A stretch of DNA of 43,794 nucleotides from Cyclobacteriaceae bacterium (GTDB taxonomy: Bacteria > Bacteroidota > Bacteroidia > Cytophagales > Cyclobacteriaceae): contig PXCO01000009.1 in NCBI GenBank assembly GCA_003565295.1, positions 1 to 43,794 on the forward strand, read 5' to 3'. Shown in pieces: positions 1 to 9,086 of this stretch (the stretch's first letter is position 1; each line of letters starts with the position of its first letter). The notes below the pieces were generated by a model. That model was not told where the DNA came from. It searched no databases and saw nothing but the letters and a program-made list of their open reading frames with translations. The translations under genes were made by a program, and so were the position numbers.

Positions 1-2
1 TT

Positions 3-728
3 CAGGACGAGCTTCAAAGATCGGAGAAAGTAGCGGAGGACCAACTGTCTTCGACCCGAGACAGAGCGTCATTGGAGGAGTTCTTTGTATTGGTAGCATT
101 GTTGATTATTGGGGTACTTGCAATATTTAGGTCTGTAAATTACTCCGTCTTATCAAGTATGCTCCATCCAGGTAAACTTTTTGATGCGGAGGAGGTGATG
201 GAGTCCAGCTTTGTTTCAAAGGTCTTTTCTGCATCCACCATATTTTATATGCTAGTATTGAGTATGGCCTTTGCACTAATTGGGATAGTATTCTTGGTTC
301 TGGTGCACCCCTTAGGGGTGGAGGTGTCCACTGATCTGAACACCCTCCTTTTTTATTGGTTGGTTGGCATTCTGATATTCTTGGCCATTGGATATCTGAA
401 TTTTTTTTGGATTAAAATTATTGCCTTTATTTTCAGGTTGGAGGTGGTAGAGGGATCTCAATTCATGTTCATGCTCCGTGTGGTTTCCATTATTGGCCTT
501 TTGGTTTTTTCAGCATTGTTATTTATAATGACTAACTACCCCCTTACTGCTGAAAATCACATCAGCCTTCTGGCAAGAAGTATGTTTTTTGTTTATTTGA
601 CTGGGGTTGTGATGTTTCTTATCGTGGCTCAGAAATCAGGATCATTTAAACTTTACCATTTATTTTCTTACATTTGCACCTCAGAATTGATCCCCTTTTT
701 GGTGATCACACAATTTCTGATGAGGTAA
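3..728 (+). CDS. DUF4271 family membrane protein, 5' end outside the window
   Basis: The reading frame is open from base 3 with no upstream stop, so this is the C-terminal part of a longer protein. A TTG at 72 is only the first possible start inside the window and is probably not the real one. About 216 visible residues hold five or six hydrophobic segments, beginning around 'FVLVALLIIGVLAIF', with short polar loops. The composition and the position directly upstream of hemD and a PorP-like gene fit the DUF4271 family, a Bacteroidota inner-membrane protein of unknown function. The hydrophilic stretch before the first membrane segment is cut by the window edge. hemD starts 26 bases after the stop, so the two are probably cotranscribed. 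Confidence 0.75.
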   Translation, partial: QDELQRSEKVAEDQLSSTRDRASLEEFFVLVALLIIGVLAIFRSVNYSVLSSMLHPGKLFDAEEVMESSFVSKVFSASTIFYMLVLSMAFALIGIVFLVLVHPLGVEVSTDLNTLLFYWLVGILIFLAIGYLNFFWIKIIAFIFRLEVVEGSQFMFMLRVVSIIGLLVFSALLFIMTNYPLTAENHISLLARSMFFVYLTGVVMFLIVAQKSGSFKLYHLFSYICTSELIPFLVITQFLMR

Positions 729-754
729 CGAAAAAACCAAGGAAAGACTAAAAG

Positions 755-1528
755 ATGAGTAAATCGACCAAAGACAGGCTTACTAGGGTTAAAAGTGTAC
801 TGGTTTCCCAGCCAAAACCTTCTGATGAAAGGTCACCTTATTTTCAACTTGCTGAAAAATACAACATCAAGATTGATTTCAGGCCTTTTATAAAGGTTGA
901 GCCTGTCTCCATCAAGGAATTCAGGAAACAAAAAATTGAAATCCTTAAGCACACTGCGATTATTTTCACCAGCAGGAATGCCATAGACCATTTTTTTAGT
1001 ATCTGCCAGGAGCTAAAGGTGGAAATGCCCGCGGACATGAAGTATTTTTGCATTTCTGACCAGACAGCGCATTATTTACAAAAGTATATTGTAATAAGAA
1101 AAAGGAAACTCTTTGTGGGGGGGAGGACTGCCTCCGACCTTTTTGACTACTTCAAGAAGCATAAGGGGGAGAAGTATTTGTTTCCCTGCTCAGATATAAG
1201 GAAGGACGAAATACCCGATTATCTTACCAAGCAGAGCATTTCCTTTACAGAAGCCATTATCTATCATACCGTGGCAGCGGACCTTTCTGACCTTAAGGAT
1301 ATAAAGTATGACATATTGGCCTTTTTCAGTCCCTCCGGCATAAAGTCCCTGTTCCACAACTTCCCTAATTTCGAGCAGAACAATACCCGGATTGCGGCTT
1401 TTGGACCTACCACGGCACAGGCAGTAAAGGAAAGGAACTTGATATTGGATATAGAAGCCCCCCTTCCCAATGCCCCAAGTATGACTGGTGCTTTGGAACT
1501 TTATATAAAAAAAGCGAATAAATTGTAG
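755..1528 (+). CDS. hemD: uroporphyrinogen-III synthase
   Basis: This 257-residue cytosolic protein has the usual length for HemD, which closes and inverts ring D of hydroxymethylbilane to give uroporphyrinogen III in haem and sirohaem synthesis. Family landmarks are visible in order: 'VLVSQPKP' near the N-terminus, 'IIFTSRNAI' around residue 70, 'FFSPSGIKS' around 190 and 'AFGPTTAQAV' around 216, matching the two-lobed fold. HemD is poorly conserved in sequence, so the call rests on these motifs and length. No other haem gene is nearby. Its position between DUF4271 and a PorP/SprF-like gene is a common Bacteroidota arrangement, which suggests cotranscription rather than a shared pathway. Confidence 0.85.
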   Translation: MSKSTKDRLTRVKSVLVSQPKPSDERSPYFQLAEKYNIKIDFRPFIKVEPVSIKEFRKQKIEILKHTAIIFTSRNAIDHFFSICQELKVEMPADMKYFCISDQTAHYLQKYIVIRKRKLFVGGRTASDLFDYFKKHKGEKYLFPCSDIRKDEIPDYLTKQSISFTEAIIYHTVAADLSDLKDIKYDILAFFSPSGIKSLFHNFPNFEQNNTRIAAFGPTTAQAVKERNLILDIEAPLPNAPSMTGALELYIKKANKL

Positions 1529-1606
1529 CATCTTTTATATCTTTTTTAAGGTAAATTCAGTTAAATTGTGTAGACTAGGTTTTCAAATGCAAAATGTCAT
1601 TTACAC

Positions 1607-2584
1607 ATGATGAAATGGATTTACCTGTTTGCAGGTGCTATCATTGGATGGATGGTTTCGTTTACCCTACCCCATCAGGTCCAAGCTCAACAAGATGCGC
1701 AGTTTACTCAGTATATGTATAATGGCCAGTTTTACAATCCAGCCTTTTCTGGAAAAGGCGGTGGGTATTCGTTTTCGGCACTTCATCGTAGCCAATGGCT
1801 GGCTTATACAAGTACAGCCGGCACCGGAGGTGCACCAACCACTCAGTTGCTCACCTTTTCTGGAGCCATAGAGAAGGCCAACCTTGGTTTTGGCTTGACG
1901 GTGGTAAACGACGATATCGGAATCACGAACAACCAGGAGATTAACCTTTCCCTGGCCTATCATTTGAGAATAGGCAGGGGCACTTTGAGTTTTGGTGCAT
2001 CCGGAGGTTTTTTTTCCACCACCATGAATTATGACGACAACAACCCTGTTAATCCAGACCCAAGTGTCCCCACCTCTGGCAGGGAAAATCAAATCAACAA
2101 CAATGTGTCATTTGGCATGCTTTATGACCGTAGTAACTTTTATGTGGGCGTAAGTTCCAGGAATTTCTTTGAACCCAGCTTTGATTTTGGGGATGGAAAC
2201 ATCAACAACCAACTTGAAAACCACAACTACCTGTTAGTGGGATATAGAATTAATACTTTTGCCTTGTTCAGTGTAGAACCAAGTATCTTATTAAAATCGA
2301 TCTCCATTAATAATTTTTCTTATGACGTCAGCGTTATAGGCACGTATAATAAGAAAGTGAGTCTTGGCTTAGCCTACAGAGGGGAGGAATCAGCCTCCGT
2401 TTTGCTAGGCTATAGTCTTCTAAGGGATAACTCCTTAAGATTGGGATACGCATTTGATCTTGTCGTTGGAGGCTTGGAAGCTAAATCCCCTACCTCGCAT
2501 GAATTTATGTTGTCTTATGATTTGCCGCAAGTAAAGAGAGATTTGGAAAGGGTGATTCAGAGAACACCACGATTTAGGTTCTAA
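1607..2584 (+). CDS. type IX secretion system PorP/SprF family outer-membrane protein
   Basis: This 325-residue protein has a signal peptide (hydrophobic core around residues 5-20) and a probable cleavage site after 'HQVQAQ'. The mature N-terminus 'QDAQFTQYMYN' followed by 'FYNPAFSG' is the signature of the PorP/SprF family. The rest alternates short beta-like strands with Asn/Gly/Ser-rich turns, as expected for an outer-membrane barrel. In type IX secretion, PorP works with the PorK-PorN ring and helps deliver or anchor proteins on the cell surface. gldK lies just downstream, so this is likely the core PorP partner rather than one of the many adhesin-linked SprF paralogues. The ATG at 1607 is followed at once by a second ATG at 1610, and either could start the protein. 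Confidence 0.88.
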   Translation: MMKWIYLFAGAIIGWMVSFTLPHQVQAQQDAQFTQYMYNGQFYNPAFSGKGGGYSFSALHRSQWLAYTSTAGTGGAPTTQLLTFSGAIEKANLGFGLTVVNDDIGITNNQEINLSLAYHLRIGRGTLSFGASGGFFSTTMNYDDNNPVNPDPSVPTSGRENQINNNVSFGMLYDRSNFYVGVSSRNFFEPSFDFGDGNINNQLENHNYLLVGYRINTFALFSVEPSILLKSISINNFSYDVSVIGTYNKKVSLGLAYRGEESASVLLGYSLLRDNSLRLGYAFDLVVGGLEAKSPTSHEFMLSYDLPQVKRDLERVIQRTPRFRF

Positions 2585-2652
2585 AATTTATATATATAAA
2601 ATGAGAATTTAATTTGTGTTTTTCTGATAATTTCTACTAAATTTCGATTTGG

Positions 2653-2664
2653 TTAATCGATTAA
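2653..2664. promoter_or_regulatory. 12-bp perfect palindrome upstream of gldK
   Basis: TTAATCGATTAA is a perfect palindrome 28 bases before the ATG at 2693. The left flank carries another TCGATT (2644-2649) that pairs with AATCGA inside the palindrome, so the block is a compound inverted repeat. This resembles an operator for a dimeric regulator, but no regulator is known for the site and the region is AT-rich. Confidence 0.3.
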
Positions 2665-2692
2665 ATAGTTGATATTGAATGTAGTTAATAAA

Positions 2693-3796
2693 ATGTCATT
2701 TATGCTATTAAAAATGAAAAGTCGTTTTTTTGCCTTGGTAATAGGGTTAATTGCGGCGACACTACTTCAGGGATGCGGCCTATTCGGAAACAGGGGAGGG
2801 GCAAGTGAAAAGCTGAACAGAAGAGGTGAAGTTACGGGAGTTCCCAAAAGGTCTGGCTGGCAACAAGCCTTGCCTTATGAGATGGTCCCTGTGAAAGCCG
2901 GAACTTTTTGGATGGGTCAGGCCGACGAAGACATCGCATTGAGCATGTCATCAATGAACAAGCAGATTACCATCTCAGAATTTTTCATGGACAAGTACGA
3001 GGTGTCTAACAACAAATATCGTCAATTTTTGGAGGCGGTAAGGATGGGTGATTTGGCATTCGGCACACCCACCACTCAGGCGGATCCACCAGAATTTGAT
3101 TTTGATGAGCTGGTGCCGGATACCACGGTATGGTCGACTAGCTTTACGCATCACTATGGTGATCCCTTAATGGAGTATTATTTCGACCACCCCGCATTCG
3201 ACGATTATCCGGTTGTTGGGGTTAGTTGGGAACAGGCGAAAAAGTTTTGTGAGTGGAAGTCCTATCACATGAATGCCAATGATCGTTCTGAATTCGACAT
3301 GCCTAAGTTTAGGTTGCCATATGAGGCGGAATGGGAATACGCAGCCAAAGGTGGGAAAGAAATAGCCAAGTATCCCTGGGGGGGTCCATACCTTAGAAAC
3401 AGAAGAGGCTGCCTTATGGCCAACTTTAAGCCCGGGAGAGGAAACTATATTGATGATGGTTTTGCCTACACGGCTCCCGTAGATGCCTTTGCCCCCAATG
3501 GATATGGTATTTTTAATATGGCCGGTAACGTGTCGGAATGGGTGGAGGATGCTTACAGTCCAGCTTCCAATGCACAAGTCTGGGACTTGGATCCCATTTA
3601 TGACGACCCTAATGAACCCCGAAAAGTCGTAAGGGGTGGTTCCTGGAAAGATGTCGCTCATTTTTTGGAAACCAGTACCAGGTCTTATGAATACCAACAT
3701 GTACAAACCGCCCACATCGGGTTCAGAACTGCTATGACGTATATAGGAAGATCTGGATCCATGGAAGCGAGAACTAATAGAAGAAGTAGAAGATAA
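2693..3796 (+). CDS. gldK: gliding motility / type IX secretion lipoprotein GldK (PorK)
   Basis: The protein forms the periplasmic ring of the type IX secretion system with GldN, attached to the outer membrane. A lipoprotein signal is visible: 'SRFFALVIGLIAATLLQGC', with the lipid-modified Cys at residue 28 from the ATG at 2693. The body has the formylglycine-generating-enzyme (FGE-sulfatase) fold seen in GldK: 'MVPVKAGTFWMGQ', 'EVSNNKYRQFL', 'PVVGVSWEQAKKFCEW', 'FRLPYEAEWEYAA', 'NVSEWVEDAY', 'VVRGGSW' and 'IGFRTAM' in order. It is structural here, and no sulfatase is nearby. An upstream TTG at 2669 is possible, and an ATG at 2714 would give the most compact signal peptide. It is first of a tight gldK-L-M-N run. 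Confidence 0.93.
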   Translation: MSFMLLKMKSRFFALVIGLIAATLLQGCGLFGNRGGASEKLNRRGEVTGVPKRSGWQQALPYEMVPVKAGTFWMGQADEDIALSMSSMNKQITISEFFMDKYEVSNNKYRQFLEAVRMGDLAFGTPTTQADPPEFDFDELVPDTTVWSTSFTHHYGDPLMEYYFDHPAFDDYPVVGVSWEQAKKFCEWKSYHMNANDRSEFDMPKFRLPYEAEWEYAAKGGKEIAKYPWGGPYLRNRRGCLMANFKPGRGNYIDDGFAYTAPVDAFAPNGYGIFNMAGNVSEWVEDAYSPASNAQVWDLDPIYDDPNEPRKVVRGGSWKDVAHFLETSTRSYEYQHVQTAHIGFRTAMTYIGRSGSMEARTNRRSRR

Positions 3797-3838
3797 TGCT
3801 TAGTCAAACCAATATTAATTTTCTTTTTATTTAACACT

Positions 3839-4651
3839 ATGTCAAAGGATAATAAGAACACGCTGTCATATAAGTTTTATGGCTCAATAATGCCCAAGAT
3901 TTATGGGATCGGTGCATCTATAGTAATCTTAGGTGCGATGTTTAAGATTTTGGACTGGCCCTTCGCATCCCTGATGATCGGGGTGGGGCTTACCACCGAG
4001 GCATTCATTTTTTTCTTGTCTGCCTTCGAGCCTAAACATGAGGAACTGGATTGGGCAAAGGTTTACCCCGAACTTGCCGGCGATCATGCAGGCGTCACAC
4101 CCACTAAGAAGAAACCTACGGCAGTTCAAACTGATCAAACTTCCCAAAAGTTGGATGAGATGTTGGAAAAGGCCAAAATTGGACCCGAACTCATAGAAAG
4201 CCTAGGAAAAGGGTTGCAAAGTTTAGCCTCTTCCACTGAAAAAATGGGAACGCTTTCTGATGCGGCTTTGGCAACAAGTGATTATGCCAATAATGTGAAA
4301 ATGGCGTCTAAAACTTTGGTAGAGGTCAATGAATCTTATTCCAAGACCGCTTCTGCACTGGCAGAAATGTCTTCAGCAAGCCAGGATGCCAAGCAATACA
4401 GAGATCAGGTCGTCAATGTGACCAAAAGCCTTTCTGCACTCAACAATATCTATGAGATGGAGCTTCAGGACACTCAAAGTCATGTGAAAGTACTTAACAA
4501 ATTTTACTCCAATGTGACTGCGGCCATGGAAGGATTGAACGAAGCTGGAAAAGAGACAGAATCCTTTAAAAATGAGCTTGCCAAGCTTAACTCCAATGTG
4601 AATGCCCTTAATAAAATTTATGGTGGCATGCTCACTGCAATGAAAAGTTAA
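3839..4651 (+). CDS. gldL: gliding motility / type IX secretion motor protein GldL (PorL)
   Basis: GldL forms the inner-membrane stator of the proton-driven motor that powers type IX secretion and gliding. Two membrane helices are visible at about residues 20-37 and 43-63, joined by a short 'LDWPF' turn. Glu54 lies inside the second helix ('GLTTEAFIFF'), the type of buried acid tied to proton passage in this family. The helix ends in 'SAFEP', followed by a cytoplasmic tail rich in heptad-like Leu/Ala/Ser/Lys repeats, likely coiled coil. The length of 270 residues is normal. It lies 42 bases after gldK and 41 before gldM, so the three are cotranscribed. Confidence 0.94.
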   Translation: MSKDNKNTLSYKFYGSIMPKIYGIGASIVILGAMFKILDWPFASLMIGVGLTTEAFIFFLSAFEPKHEELDWAKVYPELAGDHAGVTPTKKKPTAVQTDQTSQKLDEMLEKAKIGPELIESLGKGLQSLASSTEKMGTLSDAALATSDYANNVKMASKTLVEVNESYSKTASALAEMSSASQDAKQYRDQVVNVTKSLSALNNIYEMELQDTQSHVKVLNKFYSNVTAAMEGLNEAGKETESFKNELAKLNSNVNALNKIYGGMLTAMKS

Positions 4652-4692
4652 TTCGGGCAAGTAAGGATTTAAATCTTAAAAAAAAACAAACT

Positions 4693-6297
4693 ATGGCGGG
4701 TGGAAAAGAGACCCCAAGACAGCGGATGATAGGTATGATGTACCTTGTCCTTACCGCACTCTTGGCCCTACAAGTAAGTAATCAGATCCTCCAAAAATTT
4801 ATACTTCTGAACGATGGACTCGAAAGGACTTCGAAAAATTACATTCAGAAGAACGAGTTTGCGGTGAATATCATCTCCTCTACGGTAGAACAACAAGGGA
4901 GCAATGAACTGGATATTCCAAAAGTGGATGCAGCCAGAGAAATACGCAGTATGACTGCAGACGTATACAGGTACTTAGAGGATATAAAAAGAAACCTCAT
5001 AGAAGTATCCAATGCCAAGACGGATGAAGGCACATTTAAAAGTTCTGCTTTGAAAAATGTGGATATACCTGGAAACATCTTCAACAACAACAGAGTGGGA
5101 TATGAAATGCAGGAAAGACTTAATCAATATCCTGAGGAGGTCAGTAGTATTTTGGCAAGTATAGGCGTGAACATGTCTTTTGAAAAAATCGCCAATGATG
5201 CCGAGGATATTGATCTTTTTAAAAATGACCCTGATGTTCGGTTTAAGGATTACGTGAACCTCAACTTTGTGAAATCCCCTATAGGTGCAGTAATTGCCAT
5301 CATTTCTCAGCATCAGAATGAGGTGCTTAACATAGAAAGTGAGGCACTAAGGGGCATCACCAATTCTCTCGGGTCCTTTATCTTTGAGGCAGATCAACTT
5401 TTCGCCAGGGTTGCCGCTAGTTCCAATGTGGTAGCTGCAGGCACAAAGTTCGAAGCAGACATGTTTGTGGCATCCTCTGCCTCGGGCATAGAAATGAAGA
5501 TGACTGCAGACGGCAGGGAGGTGCCCGTAGTGGATGGTTTTGGGAAGATTGAGTTCAACGTTCCCCCTGCCACCAACTACGATGACAGAGGTCTTGCCAA
5601 AAGGACTTTGAAAGGTGAAGTGATCGTGCCCATAGGGGGAGTGGATAGTTTGCTTACCGTAGAATATGACTACTTCGTGGCCCAACCTTTGATACGGGTT
5701 ACTTCTGAAGTGGTACAACAATTGTATGCAGAATGTGCCAACGACCTGATGATTGATGTGCCAGCGTTAGGCAGCTCATATGCACCTGAATTTGCCGTTT
5801 CAGGTGGGCAGTCCATCAAAGGTAATCGTCCAGGAGAAGTGACTATCATTCCTGGTAGCTCCGGTAAGGTAAATATTGGGGTATCCAGTGGCGGCAACCG
5901 TATAGGTGCTGTAGAATATGATATTAGACCAGTTCCTGCGCCCACGGTAAGGCCATTTATAGGTGAGGCACAGGTGGATTTACAAAACCCGACCTCTATA
6001 GGTCAACTAAGGAACCTGAGAATCAGGGCTATTGCTGAGCCTAACTTTGCAAGAACCATGGCCAGAGACGCCAATTTTGAGGTATCGGCTGGCGAAATTA
6101 GGCTTATAAGGAATGATGTACCAAGGGACCAGGTTAAAATCTCCGGTGAATCTGTGGCGATTACCAATTTGCTAGCACAGGCACAGGCCGGTGATAGATT
6201 GGTGGTAATTATAAATGAAGTGACTAGGACAAACTTTCAGCAAAGGAAAATACCAATTTCTATGAATGAAGTATTTTCAATTCCTGTTAAGAATTAG
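4693..6297 (+). CDS. gldM: gliding motility / type IX secretion motor protein GldM (PorM)
   Basis: GldM is the periplasm-spanning shaft of the type IX motor. Its single N-terminal membrane helix packs in the GldL ring and its periplasmic domains reach the GldK-GldN ring. The start 'MAGGKETPRQRMIGMMYLV' followed by a hydrophobic stretch to about residue 30 is typical, and the 534-residue length matches the family. After the helix come an alpha-helical first domain (about 35-225) and beta-rich domains, including 'EFNVPPATNYDDRG' (about 290-305) and a C-terminal domain ending near 'ISMNEVFSIP'. Nothing is truncated. It sits between gldL and gldN at operon spacing. Confidence 0.94.
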   Translation: MAGGKETPRQRMIGMMYLVLTALLALQVSNQILQKFILLNDGLERTSKNYIQKNEFAVNIISSTVEQQGSNELDIPKVDAAREIRSMTADVYRYLEDIKRNLIEVSNAKTDEGTFKSSALKNVDIPGNIFNNNRVGYEMQERLNQYPEEVSSILASIGVNMSFEKIANDAEDIDLFKNDPDVRFKDYVNLNFVKSPIGAVIAIISQHQNEVLNIESEALRGITNSLGSFIFEADQLFARVAASSNVVAAGTKFEADMFVASSASGIEMKMTADGREVPVVDGFGKIEFNVPPATNYDDRGLAKRTLKGEVIVPIGGVDSLLTVEYDYFVAQPLIRVTSEVVQQLYAECANDLMIDVPALGSSYAPEFAVSGGQSIKGNRPGEVTIIPGSSGKVNIGVSSGGNRIGAVEYDIRPVPAPTVRPFIGEAQVDLQNPTSIGQLRNLRIRAIAEPNFARTMARDANFEVSAGEIRLIRNDVPRDQVKISGESVAITNLLAQAQAGDRLVVIINEVTRTNFQQRKIPISMNEVFSIPVKN

Positions 6298-6335
6298 GAA
6301 TTTGTCCCCATTTAAAACATTAAATATTAAAGATC

Positions 6336-7151
6336 ATGAAGGGAATTAGGAAAATAGCTTTCATCTTCGGCTTGTCACTTTTGTTGGCAGGTGGGATGGA
6401 TGTGTTTGCGCAAGGCCCCAACAGTCAGCGACCTGCCAACGGGGGCGATAGCGGTTTCCAAATCGATACCGTTTATTCAGTGCTCCCGATTAGGGAAGAT
6501 GATAAAATGTATCAAATTGGTGTGTGGAGAAGAATTGATCTAAGAGAGAAATTTAACTTGCCATTTTATGGGACCGGCGGATTGAAAAATGACGGGATCA
6601 TCTCCCAGATATACAAAGCAGTGGTAGAGGAAAATGCTTTCGAGATATTTGCAGATGAATCATTTACGGAACCACTTTCCATTAACGAATTTCAAACTAA
6701 CTTTTGGATCGCTGCCAATGGGGACAGCGTTTTTGTAAAGGATTTGTATTTCTTGGATTTCAAGGAAGATTTCGTGTTTGACAAGCACCGCTCTGAAATT
6801 AGGTTTGATGTGAAATACTTAGAAATGGTGATGCCTTCTGAAACTAATTCCAATGCAGGGCAGAAGACCATAGCATTTATCAGGTATAAGGATTTTTATG
6901 AGCACTTCAAGGATCATCCCGAGGCCAAGTGGATTAATTTCCAAAACACCTCTAAGCACATGCCATATAGTCAGGCATTTGACCTAAGGCTTTTCCGTTC
7001 GGTAGTAAGAAAATATACCAATCCAGATAACGCACTTATTGCGGATATGATCGATTCGGATTCTCCCAATGCAAGATTACAGGCGTATCTGAAGTCATTG
7101 GAATTTGAATATGACCTCTTGGAGTGGGAAAATACCCTTTGGGAATGGTAA
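6336..7151 (+). CDS. gldN: gliding motility / type IX secretion periplasmic protein GldN (PorN)
   Basis: GldN is the periplasmic partner of GldK in the type IX secretion ring. The 271-residue protein starts with a clear signal peptide ('IAFIFGLSLLLAGGMDVFAQ'). Family landmarks follow: 'DTVYSVLPIREDDKMYQIGVWRR' (written here as two overlapping conserved pieces, DTVYSVLPIREDD and DKMYQIGVWRRIDLREK), 'WRRIDLREKFNLPFY' and a 'YKDFYEHFKDHP' stretch. It is the last gene of the gldK-L-M-N run and is followed after 12 bases by a strong hairpin terminator. There is no second gldN/gldO copy in the window. Confidence 0.93.
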   Translation: MKGIRKIAFIFGLSLLLAGGMDVFAQGPNSQRPANGGDSGFQIDTVYSVLPIREDDKMYQIGVWRRIDLREKFNLPFYGTGGLKNDGIISQIYKAVVEENAFEIFADESFTEPLSINEFQTNFWIAANGDSVFVKDLYFLDFKEDFVFDKHRSEIRFDVKYLEMVMPSETNSNAGQKTIAFIRYKDFYEHFKDHPEAKWINFQNTSKHMPYSQAFDLRLFRSVVRKYTNPDNALIADMIDSDSPNARLQAYLKSLEFEYDLLEWENTLWEW

Positions 7152-7163
7152 GGTACAAAAAAG

Positions 7164-7188
7164 AAAAAGCGGGTGTTACCCGCTTTTT
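7164..7188. terminator. bidirectional terminator shared by gldN and uvrC
   Basis: A perfect 11-bp stem (arms 7164-7174 and 7178-7188) has a 3-base GTT loop. A run of A on the left and nine T on the right make it a Rho-independent terminator on both strands. It closes the gld operon on the plus strand. The uvrC stop codon (7176-7178) and last few codons lie inside the hairpin. Confidence 0.9.
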
Positions 7189-9011
7189 TTTTGATCTATA
7201 TCAGGGTGTTCAGGAAACCATTTTAGGATTTGATCCATGACCTTTTCGGCCTTGTCTTTGCCCACCACTTCTTGAATCTCATCCAATCCTGCCTCTCTTA
7301 TTTTTCTTACGGATTTAAAATGCTTCAGTAATTTGTCTGCAGTTTGGCTTCCTATACCCGCTATTTCTGTAAGTTGAGTTCCAAAGGCATTTTTACTTCT
7401 GACGTCTCTATGAAAATTAATCGCAAATCTATGCGCCTCGTCCCTTACCCTTTGGAGGAGACGTAGCGATTCTGATTTTTTGTCAATGTAGATTGGATAG
7501 GAATCGTCAGGGAAATAAATCTCCTCCAGACGCTTTGCAATGCCAATGATGGGTACCTCACCATATATGCCCAATTCTTTGAGGGCTAGTACAGCCGCAC
7601 TTAGCTGCCCTTTTCCCCCATCGATTACAATAAGTTTCGGCAATGCCTTTTCTTCGGCCAGTAATCGCCTATACCTTCTCCCCACCACCTCTGTCATACT
7701 TGCAAAATCGTTAGGGCCCTCTACGGTTTTGATATGATAATGTCGATATTCTTTATTCGCAGGCTTCCCATTTAAAAAACAGACCATACTTGCCACAGGG
7801 TTGCTGCCCTGGATATTGGAATTGTCGAAACATTCAATATGGTCAGGAAGCTCTTTTAAAGCCAAATCCTGCTGTAATTTTTTGAGGACACGGTTCTTTT
7901 TTTCCTTTGCGGCTCCTGAGGCTAAGGCTTTTTCCTTTTTATAATAAAGGGCGTTTTTTAAGGAGAGATCCACCAGCTTCTTTTTATCCCCTATCTTGGG
8001 AAGAATCACTTGAAAGCCCTCATAGTTTTCTTCCAAGGGTATGTTGACCAAAATTTCTTTGGCGTCACTTCTGAATTGTTCCCGCAACCTAATCATGGCA
8101 GTCTCCAATAATTCCTGAGGGGTTTCGTCCAGTTTTTTCTTTAACTCCACAGTTTTGGATACAATGAGGGCTCCGTTTTTTATGCGCAGGTAATTGACAA
8201 AAGCCAGTTTATCATCGGTCACAATGCTGAAGATGTCCAGGCTACTCACATTTGGATTGGCCACTAAGGACTTAGCTTGATATTTTTCCAGGAGTTCTAA
8301 TTTATCCTTGTAGCGTTGTGCCTTTTCGAAGGCCATCTTTGAGGCCTTCTCTTGCATACGTTCTTTGAAATAGGCCTTGGGCACAGAAAGGTTGCCTTTT
8401 AATATGTTTTTGGCCTGATCAATGTCATGTAGATAGTCTTTTTCATCTTGTAGGCCTTCACAGGGTCCCAGGCAGTTGCCTATGTGATATTCGAGGCAAA
8501 CTTTGTAATTCTTTCCCCTGATTTTATCTGGAGACAGGTCCAGTCTGCATGTGCGTACCGTAAAAAGAGACTGGATAAGCTCCAGGACATTCTTCATGCC
8601 TTTTACGCTGGCAAATGGGCCATAATATGTCCCTTTGGAAGGGATTAGTTTTCTGGTGGGATATATCCTGGGAAAAGCCTCATTAGTAACCAAAAGGTAG
8701 GGATAGGTTTTATCGTCCCTCATCAACACATTGTACTTGGGCTGTGATTTCTTGATGAGGTTGTTTTCCAGCAATAGTGCATCAAATTCGGAGTTCACCA
8801 TGGTAAATTCAATCCTTTTGATTTCACCTACCATTCTCCGGGTTTTGCGATTAAGCCCCGAGCTTTTTCCGAAGTAACTGGCTACACGCTTTTTCAGGCT
8901 TTTTGCCTTACCTACGTAAATTAATTTTCCCTGCTCATCATAATATTTGTACACCCCAGGTTGGTCGGGAAGCATGTGGTATTCTTCCACTGAATAGGAA
9001 GGGGACTCCAT
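7176..9011 (-). CDS. uvrC: excinuclease ABC subunit C
   Basis: UvrC makes the two incisions flanking a lesion in nucleotide excision repair after loading by UvrAB. From the chosen ATG the protein has 611 residues. A GIY-YIG nuclease domain is at the N-terminus ('GVYKYY' about 19-24, 'YVGKAKSLKKR' about 32-42). A Cys-containing stretch follows ('CLEYHIGNCLGPCEG'), then a UVR helical motif around 195-230, the RNase H-like nuclease region ('ECFDNSNIQGSNPVASMV', 'IVIDGGKGQLSAA', 'RDEAHRFAINFHR') and terminal helix-hairpin-helix motifs ('EIAGIGSQTADKLLKHF'). An ATG at 9047 would add 12 residues. The start at 9011 leaves the usual short lead before 'LPDQPGVY'. It is the last gene of a minus-strand run behind PBP1A. 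Confidence 0.95.
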   Translation of the reverse strand: MESPSYSVEEYHMLPDQPGVYKYYDEQGKLIYVGKAKSLKKRVASYFGKSSGLNRKTRRMVGEIKRIEFTMVNSEFDALLLENNLIKKSQPKYNVLMRDDKTYPYLLVTNEAFPRIYPTRKLIPSKGTYYGPFASVKGMKNVLELIQSLFTVRTCRLDLSPDKIRGKNYKVCLEYHIGNCLGPCEGLQDEKDYLHDIDQAKNILKGNLSVPKAYFKERMQEKASKMAFEKAQRYKDKLELLEKYQAKSLVANPNVSSLDIFSIVTDDKLAFVNYLRIKNGALIVSKTVELKKKLDETPQELLETAMIRLREQFRSDAKEILVNIPLEENYEGFQVILPKIGDKKKLVDLSLKNALYYKKEKALASGAAKEKKNRVLKKLQQDLALKELPDHIECFDNSNIQGSNPVASMVCFLNGKPANKEYRHYHIKTVEGPNDFASMTEVVGRRYRRLLAEEKALPKLIVIDGGKGQLSAAVLALKELGIYGEVPIIGIAKRLEEIYFPDDSYPIYIDKKSESLRLLQRVRDEAHRFAINFHRDVRSKNAFGTQLTEIAGIGSQTADKLLKHFKSVRKIREAGLDEIQEVVGKDKAEKVMDQILKWFPEHPDIDQKKSG

Positions 9012-9086
9012 AGAGTGGGTTTCCTTATGATGAAATTCATTATCCACATCAAAACTTTTCGAAAAGGCACAAAAAGGACCAGTGCC

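Noticed and set aside
72-74. TTG as the start of the DUF4271 gene
   Set aside because: The frame is open to the window edge, so the gene almost certainly begins upstream.
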